From assembly GCA_031547465.1 (NCBI GenBank), contig JAVBRX010000182.1, forward strand, positions 1-7,295: 7,295 nucleotides of DNA, given 5' to 3'. The DNA comes from Hohaiivirga sp031547465. GTDB lineage: Bacteria; Pseudomonadota; Alphaproteobacteria; Rhizobiales; Beijerinckiaceae. The position numbers were made by a program, and so were the translations under genes. Numbering within the stretch: position 1 is the stretch's first letter; each line of letters starts with the position of its first letter. The notes below the pieces were generated by a model. The model ran no database searches and was not told the origin of the DNA. It saw nothing but the letters and a program-made list of their open reading frames with translations. Of this stretch, positions 1 through 4,666 are shown in pieces.

Positions 1-263
1 AGATCGAGAATCGTCATCCCCGATTCGATATTGAGCGCCTGGATCATCTTCGCCATGACCATCGGTTGCAAAACCGTTCTGGCCTCGGGTTCGCCGGGGA
101 TCACCACAGCACGATCAACATAGGCGAGTGCCTCGCCGCCTTCGGGAACAAATCGCTCCCGCTCGACCCGGTCGACTGCCCGCAACAGCGGCAGGTCGGT
201 GACGTCGAACGGGCGCAACTGGCTTTCGATCATGGAGCGGCGTGCGTGCGAAGTATCGAGCAT
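1..263 (-). CDS. Protein-L-isoaspartate O-methyltransferase-like protein, N-terminal part (gene runs off the left edge)
   Basis: The first 87 complete codons of a gene read leftward from an ATG at 263-261. The product begins MLDTSHARRSMIESQLRPFD and contains RERFVP (about residues 36-40), AYVDRAVVIPG (about 47-57) and VLQPMVMAKMIQAL (about 64-77), then SGMTILDL just before the cut. This order (FVP block, a D-containing strand, the QP..MAKM helix, then the strand entering the SAM-binding motif) is that of the PCMT family, which methylates isoaspartyl residues in damaged proteins using S-adenosylmethionine. The SAM glycine loop and active site lie outside the window, so activity cannot be judged. 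A weak GGGA lies 7 nt upstream of the ATG; Met11 is an alternative start with no better ribosome site. Only 22 nt separate this ATG from the 3' end of tRNA-Cys on the same strand, with no terminator between, so the two may share a transcript. Family call is good; exact subfamily is uncertain. Confidence 0.82.
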   Translation of the reverse strand, partial: MLDTSHARRSMIESQLRPFDVTDLPLLRAVDRVERERFVPEGGEALAYVDRAVVIPGEPEARTVLQPMVMAKMIQALNIESGMTILD

Positions 264-285
264 GAGTGTGTCCCATGAAATGATT

Positions 286-359
286 TGGAGGCCTCGCCCG
301 GAATCGAACCGGGATAGAAGGATTTGCAGTCCTCTGCGTAACCACTCCGCCACGAGGCC
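286..359 (-). tRNA. tRNA-Cys (anticodon GCA)
   Basis: On the minus strand a complete 74-nt cloverleaf with encoded CCA is visible. Acceptor strands GGCCTCG (359-353) and CGAGGCC (296-290) pair fully, followed by discriminator T (289) and CCA (288-286). The anticodon arm GAGGA-CTGCAAA-TCCTT has anticodon GCA at 327-325, and the T arm carries GGTTCGATTCC. A U at position 73 is the usual cysteine identity discriminator. The gene is divergent from tRNA-Asn and lies directly upstream of the Pcm-like gene. Confidence 0.97.
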
Positions 360-380
360 TCACCAATACGCGGCGCAAGC

Positions 381-410
381 TCCATAGCAGAGCGACGGGG
401 CAAAGAGCAA
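381..410 (-). promoter_or_regulatory. Putative sigma-70-type promoter for tRNA-Cys
   Basis: Reading leftward, TTGCTC (410-405) is followed after 18 nt by TATGGA (386-381), or after 17 nt by CTATGG. This places a start about 15 nt before the tRNA 5' end. The -35 matches the consensus at the TTG core and the -10 is moderate. It would also drive the Pcm-like gene if the tRNA and mRNA are co-transcribed. Prediction by eye only. Confidence 0.45.
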
Positions 411-443
411 CCGGGAGTTTTTCTGCGAGTCACAAATAAGGGG

Positions 444-471
444 TTGCAACGGACGAAAAGATTGGTATATC
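444..471 (+). promoter_or_regulatory. Putative promoter for tRNA-Asn
   Basis: TTGCAA (444-449) and TATATC (466-471) are separated by 16 nt, placing transcription start near 477-479, about 8 nt before the tRNA. The spacing is slightly short but both hexamers are reasonable. The -10 element lies inside the left arm of the 468-494 palindrome. Confidence 0.5.
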
Positions 472-494
472 GCGGATCACTCCGATCCGCGATA
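468..494. repeat. Perfect 11-bp inverted repeat across the tRNA-Asn -10 region and 5' end
   Basis: TATCGCGGATC (468-478) is the exact reverse complement of GATCCGCGATA (484-494), with a 5-nt spacer ACTCC. The right arm includes the 5' acceptor strand of tRNA-Asn (486-492). The left arm includes TCGCGGA (470-476), identical to the 3' acceptor strand at 551-557. It could act as an operator, a leader hairpin, or be a relic of tRNA end duplication. Confidence 0.7.
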
Positions 495-561
495 GCTCAG
501 TCGGTAGAGCAAGCGGCTGTTAACCGCTAGGTCGTAGGTTCGAGCCCTACTCGCGGAGCCA
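486..561 (+). tRNA. tRNA-Asn (anticodon GTT)
   Basis: A complete 76-nt cloverleaf. Acceptor TCCGCGA (486-492) pairs with TCGCGGA (551-557), followed by discriminator G (558) and encoded CCA (559-561). The D arm is TAGCTCAGTCGGTAGAGC, the anticodon loop CTGTTAA has GTT at 519-521, and the T arm is GTAGGTTCGAGCCCTAC. It reads AAC and AAT codons. Confidence 0.97.
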
Positions 562-608
562 GTTTCCTGAGACATTTACGGCTTCAAGCTGTTGTTTCAG
601 ATACAGTC

Positions 609-646
609 AAACCCCACTTGATGCAGGCATCAAGTGGGGTTTTGCT
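609..646 (+). terminator. Rho-independent terminator after tRNA-Asn
   Basis: A 15-bp perfect stem: the arm at 609-623 (core CCCCACTTGATG) pairs with 628-642 (core CATCAAGTGGGG) around the tetraloop CAGG, and the right arm ends in TTTT. It lies 47 nt after the tRNA CCA and before the ribosome site of the next gene, as expected for a tRNA-Asn terminator. The flanking AAA/TTT makes it potentially active in both directions. Confidence 0.8.
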
Positions 647-725
647 TTGGTGCAACGGATTTTTAGTCCGGACGGGGCGTCTTTTACCGAACCGAATGCT
701 CTCAAATATCTCCAAGGAGGCGCAT

Positions 726-1178
726 GTGATTGCCACCATTGAAAAAAGCGTCACGCTTCACGCCCCGATCAAACAGGTCTGGCACGCCATCGCCGATTCG
801 TCCGAATTCGGGCGCTGGTTCATGGTGAAGATCGATGCCCCCTTTTCGCCCGGCAGCATTTCGCGTGGGCACATCACCTATCCCGGTTATGAGCATATTC
901 CCTGGGAAGCCAGAATCGTACGGATGGATGAGCCGCACCTGTTTTCGTTCACATGGCACCCCTATGCCATCAATCCTGTGGTCAATTATGCACATGAGAC
1001 GCCGACTCTGGTCGAATTTCGGCTGAAGACGATTGTGGACGGAACGCAAACGCATTTGACAATTGTCGAGTCCGGCTTCGACGCAGTTCCAGAGCATCGT
1101 CGGAACGAAGCCTGGCGGATGAACGAAAACGGATGGGGCAAACAGTTGGAGAATATCCGCGCCTATGTCGAAGCGTGA
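726..1178 (+). CDS. SRPBCC / AHSA1-like small ligand-binding protein
   Basis: A 150-residue soluble protein. I choose GTG at 726 because an excellent ribosome site, AAGGAGG (714-720), sits 5 nt before it; the frame is open upstream to an ATG at 618, but that lies inside the terminator stem. The N-terminus IEKSVTLHAPIKQVWHAIAD (residues 5-24) is the strand-helix opening of the START-like SRPBCC fold. FGRWF (28-32), the LFSFTWHPYA strand (72-81), TLVEFRL (94-100), THLTIVESGF (109-118) and a long C-terminal helix ending GWGKQLENIRAYVEA (136-150) match the AHSA1 subgroup, whose members are often mislabelled as VanB. The fold binds hydrophobic ligands or acts as a chaperone-like module; the ligand cannot be read from sequence. 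It is a lone gene convergent with the exported-protein gene, and no strong promoter was recognised between 643 and 713. Confidence 0.88.
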   Translation: MIATIEKSVTLHAPIKQVWHAIADSSEFGRWFMVKIDAPFSPGSISRGHITYPGYEHIPWEARIVRMDEPHLFSFTWHPYAINPVVNYAHETPTLVEFRLKTIVDGTQTHLTIVESGFDAVPEHRRNEAWRMNENGWGKQLENIRAYVEA

Positions 1179-1186
1179 AAGATAAA

Positions 1187-1227
1187 AATATCGCGCAGAA
1201 GGTCGAGACTGCCTTCTGCGCGATATT
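1187..1227. terminator. Inverted repeat between convergent genes, best as terminator for the minus-strand gene
   Basis: AATATCGCGCAGAAGG (1187-1202) is the exact reverse complement of 1212-1227, giving a 16-bp stem with a 9-nt loop. Read leftward it is followed by a T-rich run (TTTTTATCTTT), so it fits an intrinsic terminator for the exported-protein gene. Read rightward it is followed by AGAAGATAAAAAC with no T run, so termination of the SRPBCC gene there would be weaker. It begins 8 nt after the SRPBCC stop codon. Confidence 0.72.
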
Positions 1228-1270
1228 AGAAGATAAAAACAGGTTCTCAGGTGCCGGGGGGGCGTTCCGC

Positions 1271-1672
1271 CTACCCTCTCAGTTCCTTCAAAACCTGTCC
1301 GATCGTCGGAGAAACGTCGCTCTTCGGCTCGCAATACATCTTGGCGATGAATTCCGGTTTGTTTCCGGTCGAATCGACGAACGACAGGGCAACGAACGAT
1401 TTCGGCGGGCGGCCCATGGCATCGAGCGCACCGCAGATGACATTCGCCGTCATATGCCAATCGTTTTTCCCGGGCGGAACGTCCACCCACAGACTGATAT
1501 CCTGAACCCAATAGGCAGTCTTGACGATTTTGAACAGCCTCGGCAGTTCAAAAGCGGATTTCTGCTGCCACCCTTGAAGCTGCAGCTTCGGCGGCTCGAT
1601 TCGATCCGGCGTCTCCGCATGCACGGAAACAGACATCAACCCCAACAACACACATGAGAGTAACTTTCTCAT
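1271..1672 (-). CDS. Small exported protein of unknown family
   Basis: A 133-residue protein read leftward from ATG at 1672-1670, with GAGAGG about 7 nt upstream. The frame stays open to 1741, but this Met gives a clean signal peptide: basic MRK, hydrophobic LLSCVLLGLMSVSV, and an A-x-A-like cut after VHA (residue 19). The mature part (about 114 residues) is rich in aromatic residues, with LQGWQQ (32-37), AYWVQDISLWVDVPP (53-67) and DWHMTANVICGALD (71-84). It has two cysteines, Cys80 and Cys114, which could form a disulfide in the periplasm. Cys7 is too near the N-terminus to be a lipobox. I do not recognise the family. It is monocistronic, ends at a good terminator, and has a FNR/FixK-like box about 110 nt upstream. 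A periplasmic location is inferred from the signal peptide alone. Confidence 0.78.
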   Translation of the reverse strand: MRKLLSCVLLGLMSVSVHAETPDRIEPPKLQLQGWQQKSAFELPRLFKIVKTAYWVQDISLWVDVPPGKNDWHMTANVICGALDAMGRPPKSFVALSFVDSTGNKPEFIAKMYCEPKSDVSPTIGQVLKELRG

Positions 1673-1749
1673 CGTGAGACCTCTCGTAATCCTTACTGCC
1701 ACGCATACGCCGACAACGGAACGCAACCGGGCATTAACCATGCTCGGTA

Positions 1750-1789
1750 ACCATATTTCCGCAAACTGATTAATATTGATTTAAATCAG
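1750..1789 (-). promoter_or_regulatory. Putative FNR/FixK-type box and -10 element upstream of the exported-protein gene
   Basis: Read on the plus strand, 1776-1789 is TTGAT-TTAA-ATCAG, matching the FNR/FixK consensus TTGAT-N4-ATCAA at 9 of 10 specified positions; its core TGATTTAAATCA (1777-1788) is a perfect palindrome. Leftward, TATGGT at 1755-1750 could be a -10, placing a start near 1743 and the box centre about 40 nt upstream, close to the -41.5 of class II activation. A second TGATT occurs at 1767-1771. The sequence match is direct; FNR/FixK regulation is inference. Confidence 0.5.
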
Positions 1790-1790
1790 A

Positions 1791-1812
1791 GAAAAAACAC
1801 GCACTTGCGCAT
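1791..1812 (-). terminator. Weak intrinsic terminator after the alpha/beta hydrolase gene
   Basis: Reading leftward, ATGCGC-AAGT-GCGTGT (1812-1797) can form a 6-bp stem with two G-U pairs, followed at once by TTTTT (1796-1792). It lies about 40 nt past the hydrolase stop codon. The stem is short, so leakiness into the exported-protein gene is possible. Confidence 0.4.
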
Positions 1813-1851
1813 GCTTGAGACAGAAAGCTCGGGGGACAGAAAGAAACGGAC

Positions 1852-2568
1852 CTACCTATTGTCATCAGCAGCTTCAAGCCAGCATCGCAGTTCCGCCGCT
1901 ACCTTTTCTGGGCGTTCAAGACTGGACAGATGCCCGCAATCCGGAACGATGGCGAGACGGGCGGCTGGAATCTGCTCGGCCATGGCGCGCGCGCCGTCGA
2001 CAGGAGTGATCTGGTCACCGTCGCCGACGATCACCAGCGTCGGAACCACAATGTGCGGCAGATATACAAATGAGTCGGGCCGCGCCATGATCGCCCTCTG
2101 CTGGCGAATGAAAGCTTCCGCTCCGGTTTCGCGCATCATCTTGAAGACCAGGGTCTTCAGCACGGCATCGTTACAGCGGTCCGCATGGACCAGCCGTTCC
2201 CACATGCCTTCAAACAATGTCTCGTAGCCGCCTGTTTCCGCGGCGGCAATCGCCTGACGACGACGGTCCTTTGCCTCGGCATCGTCGGCTTTCGCGGAAG
2301 TGTCGACCAAAGCCAGCTTCGACACTCGCCCAGGCTCCTGGCGGAGTACCTCGAATGCCGCATATCCGCCCATCGACAACCCGACCAGGGCGAATCGCGG
2401 CGGTGCAGAGGCAAGGATGCGCTGCGCCATGGCAGGAAACGAATCGTCTTCCCGATGCTCGCCGACGATGACATCCCACCGGTCCGCAAGAGCCTCTATC
2501 TGCGGCCTGAACAGTTCAGCAGTCGCAGCGAGTGCCGGAATGAACAACACCGTTTCCCGTTCGTACAT
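1852..2568 (-). CDS. Alpha/beta hydrolase fold protein
   Basis: A 238-residue soluble enzyme read leftward from ATG at 2568-2566. AGGAG lies 7 nt upstream, which favours this start over an in-frame ATG 12 codons earlier. The nucleophile elbow GLSMGG gives Ser65. The acid is probably Asp185 in VGDGDQITP (181-189), and the base is His213 in PDCGHLSSLERP (209-220), so the catalytic triad is complete and in the usual order. The early strand VLFIPALAAT (7-16) occupies the oxyanion-hole position, where many relatives have His-Gly. A cap-like helical insert (about 96-165) lies between LALVDTSAKAD and the acid strand. Size and motifs fit cytosolic esterases, C-C hydrolases and lactonases of this superfamily; the substrate cannot be assigned. 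No signal peptide is seen. It is divergent from the helicase gene. Confidence 0.9.
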   Translation of the reverse strand: MYERETVLFIPALAATAELFRPQIEALADRWDVIVGEHREDDSFPAMAQRILASAPPRFALVGLSMGGYAAFEVLRQEPGRVSKLALVDTSAKADDAEAKDRRRQAIAAAETGGYETLFEGMWERLVHADRCNDAVLKTLVFKMMRETGAEAFIRQQRAIMARPDSFVYLPHIVVPTLVIVGDGDQITPVDGARAMAEQIPAARLAIVPDCGHLSSLERPEKVAAELRCWLEAADDNR

Positions 2569-2658
2569 GCCCGCTCTCCTCAACCTGCCCAAGGCAAACT
2601 GCATTTAGAACAGAAAAGCCGCCTGCCCAAGCCCCGGTTTTGCATTGTCCCTGATTTC

Positions 2659-2700
2659 ACATTCTCCGGCATTTAACCGGTTCCCTTGAATGGAGAATGT
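2659..2700. repeat. 9-bp inverted repeat in the hydrolase-helicase divergent region
   Basis: ACATTCTCC (2659-2667) is the exact reverse complement of GGAGAATGT (2692-2700), with 24 nt between. The spacer holds the palindrome AACCGGTT (2676-2683), and CCGGCAT occurs both at 2667-2673 and just after the right arm (2702-2708). There is no T run, so this is not an obvious terminator; an operator or an RNA hairpin is possible. Confidence 0.45.
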
Positions 2701-2746
2701 CCCGGCATCCAAGAATCCGATATTTCTCGATCCGATCACTCTTATA

Positions 2747-2774
2747 TTGACAAGTATTACGCTTGTCCTATGGT
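2747..2774 (+). promoter_or_regulatory. Putative promoter for the DEAD-box helicase
   Basis: TTGACA (2747-2752) matches the -35 consensus fully. TATGGT (2769-2774) follows after 16 nt as a moderate -10. The predicted start, near 2781, leaves a leader of about 120 nt before the helicase ATG. Confidence 0.6.
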
Positions 2775-2780
2775 CCATGT

Positions 2781-2900
2781 CACTGAAACCGGGCGCTTTC
2801 GTCCGGAAGCGGCGGTGTAGTGCGGCAGTTAAGCCGCGTATGATCGCGCCGCGCATAGCGGCCTTATCTTTCGCCGCCAAGAGAAACGGTTTTCTTCTCA
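2781..2900 (+). other. Long structured 5' leader of the helicase mRNA (predicted)
   Basis: Between the predicted start and the ATG are GC-rich hairpins: GCGGC/GCCGC (2822-2826 with 2833-2837, loop AGTTAA) and CCGC/GCGG (2849-2852 with 2858-2861). GCGGCG (2809-2814) can pair with CGCCGC (2872-2877) to enclose both. The last 10 nt before the ATG (TTTCTTCTCA) contain no Shine-Dalgarno; the nearest purine stretch, AAGAGAAACGG (2879-2889), is 11 nt or more away. Some DEAD-box helicase genes have regulatory leaders, but function here is inference. Confidence 0.35.
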
Positions 2901-4421
2901 ATGTCATTCAACGAACTCGGCCTCAGCGACAAGGTTCTTCAAGCCGTTACGGCCTCGGGATATACCTCCCCCACTCCGATCCAAAGTCAGGCCATTCCCC
3001 ATATCCTGGCCCGCCGGGATGTTTTGGGCATCGCCCAGACAGGTACGGGTAAGACGGCGGCATTTACGCTGCCGATGCTGACGATGCTGGAAACGGGCCG
3101 CGCACGCGCACGGATGCCGCGTACGCTGATTCTGGAGCCGACGCGCGAACTCGCCGCCCAGGTCGAAGAGAATTTCATTAAATACGGCGTCAACCATCGT
3201 CTTTCCGTCGCCCTCATCATCGGCGGCGTCTCTTTCGGCGATCAGGATGCCAAGCTCACCCGCGGCGTCGACGTGCTGATTGCCACGCCCGGGCGCCTGC
3301 TCGACCATTTCGAGCGTGGCAAGCTGCTTCTCACCGGCGTCGAACTCCTGGTGATCGACGAGGCCGACCGGATGCTCGACATGGGCTTCATCCCCGATAT
3401 CGAACGCATCGCCAAGCTGGTGCCGTTCACCCGGCAGACACTGTTCTTCTCCGCCACCATGCCACCGGAAATCCAGCGGCTAGCGGATGCCTTCCTGCAC
3501 AACCCGGTCAAGGTCGAGGTGGCGCGGGCTGCCTCCACTGCCGACACCATCACGCAGCGCCTCGTCGCCACGGGCAAGGAGGCGCACGAGAAGCGCGAGA
3601 CCTTACGCGATCTCATTCGTAGCGCAAATGATCTCAACAACGCGATCATCTTCTGCAACCGCAAACGCGACATCGCCATTCTGCATCGCTCGTTGGTACG
3701 CCACGGCTTCAACGCGGTGGCGCTACATGGCGACATGGATCAGCGCGCCCGCATGGCGGCACTCGACGCCTTCCGCACCGGCGAGAGCAATCTGCTCGTC
3801 GCCTCCGATGTCGCCGCCCGCGGCCTCGATATCCCGGCGGTGAGCCATGTGTTCAACTACGACACGCCGCACCATTCGGAGGATTACGTTCACCGGATCG
3901 GTCGTACCGGACGCGCCGGACGCAACGGCTATTCCTTCACCCTCGTCACAGCGGGGGATGAAAAGGCGCTGGCCGAAATCGAGAAACTGATCAAGCAAGA
4001 CATTGAATGGCAAGGGCCGACGCTGAGTGAATTGCCGTCGGGTAGCGGCCATTCCGAAACTTCGCGGCGAGCCTCCCGTGATCGGCGCGGCAGTGACCGG
4101 GCGGGAAAAGACCGCCGCAACGGCGAACGGCGCAGCGACGACCAGAAGCATCAGGACAAGCAAGCGACGGCGCGCACGAAAGACAAAGCGGAAAAGCTGG
4201 TTGCAACCCGTGAAAAACCTGCCGCTGACGCTCAGCAGGAAACAAAGCGCGATAGCAGGCAGAAACAGCGCCCCCCGCAGGATCAACATAGCCAACCGAG
4301 GGAGCAGCACCGCCGCCATGACCGCGACCGGGATAACGACCCACCGGTGATCGGCCTCGGCGACCATGTCCCCGCCTTTCTGCTGCGAGACCCATCCGCA
4401 TCTCCGAAGAAGACGAAGTAA
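2901..4421 (+). CDS. rhlE: DEAD-box ATP-dependent RNA helicase, RhlE-type
   Basis: A 506-residue cytosolic helicase with all family motifs in order: Q motif GYTSPTPIQSQAI (20-32), motif I AQTGTGKT (45-52), Ia PTRELAAQ (80-87), Ib TPGRLLD (129-135), II DEAD (153-156), III SAT (184-186), IV IIFCNRK (249-255), V ASDVAARGLDI (301-311) and VI HRIGRTGRAG (331-340). Two RecA-like domains therefore span about 1-365, and ATP-driven unwinding of short RNA duplexes is expected. From about 375 to 480 the chain becomes low-complexity and rich in Arg, Lys, Asp and Gln, typical of a disordered RNA-binding tail; it ends with PPVIGLGDHVPAFLLRD (481-497), a short hydrophobic patch of a kind seen at the end of alphaproteobacterial RhlE proteins. 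The ATG at 2901 begins the usual MSF-ELGL opening despite lacking a close ribosome site. The gene stands alone, with a 245-bp gap to the next gene. RhlE fits better than CsdA, SrmB or RhlB because of the compact core and tail, but the subfamily is inferred. Confidence 0.95.
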   Translation: MSFNELGLSDKVLQAVTASGYTSPTPIQSQAIPHILARRDVLGIAQTGTGKTAAFTLPMLTMLETGRARARMPRTLILEPTRELAAQVEENFIKYGVNHRLSVALIIGGVSFGDQDAKLTRGVDVLIATPGRLLDHFERGKLLLTGVELLVIDEADRMLDMGFIPDIERIAKLVPFTRQTLFFSATMPPEIQRLADAFLHNPVKVEVARAASTADTITQRLVATGKEAHEKRETLRDLIRSANDLNNAIIFCNRKRDIAILHRSLVRHGFNAVALHGDMDQRARMAALDAFRTGESNLLVASDVAARGLDIPAVSHVFNYDTPHHSEDYVHRIGRTGRAGRNGYSFTLVTAGDEKALAEIEKLIKQDIEWQGPTLSELPSGSGHSETSRRASRDRRGSDRAGKDRRNGERRSDDQKHQDKQATARTKDKAEKLVATREKPAADAQQETKRDSRQKQRPPQDQHSQPREQHRRHDRDRDNDPPVIGLGDHVPAFLLRDPSASPKKTK

Positions 4422-4560
4422 CCAGCCGTCGCTGCTTATTCATCATCTTCCCGAACGCTGTTACGGCGCATGTGACGCGCGTGCAGGATAGGCGCACCTG
4501 CCCCAAGCAACATATTCTCTGCCCCGCACAAGGCCGATGCATATGATCGCCCTCCAACCG

Positions 4561-4589
4561 TTGCGGAGATCACAAAGCGGCAATATACT
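4561..4589 (+). promoter_or_regulatory. Putative promoter for the polyphosphate:AMP phosphotransferase gene
   Basis: TTGCGG (4561-4566) and TATACT (4584-4589) are 17 nt apart; the -10 matches 5 of 6 consensus positions and the -35 only the TTG core. A start near 4596 would precede both candidate start codons (4637 and 4667). The rest of the 4422-4666 gap shows no gene, and I see no convincing intrinsic terminator for the helicase in it. Confidence 0.45.
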
Positions 4590-4666
4590 GCCCTAGAGGC
4601 AACTTTACATAAACATGAAACGCCCGGAGCTGGCACATGGTTCGCGACCGGGAGAATGGTAGCATC

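Noticed and set aside
618..725. N-terminal extension of the SRPBCC protein from an ATG at 618
   Set aside because: The extension begins inside the tRNA-Asn terminator stem, encodes no family-like sequence, and the GTG at 726 has a near-perfect AAGGAGG at correct spacing.
702..1511. Long minus-strand open frame (269 codons)
   Set aside because: It runs antisense to the SRPBCC gene and overlaps the exported-protein gene and terminator hairpin; its translation is low in hydrophobic pattern and matches no family.
2605..2907. Minus-strand 100-codon frame between hydrolase and helicase
   Set aside because: It covers the helicase promoter, leader and start, lacks a ribosome site and recognisable motifs.
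3723..4367. Long minus-strand open frame (214 codons) antisense to the helicase tail
   Set aside because: It is the shadow of the GC-rich, Arg-rich tail coding region; no ribosome site and no recognisable domain, and the plus-strand helicase frame is certain.
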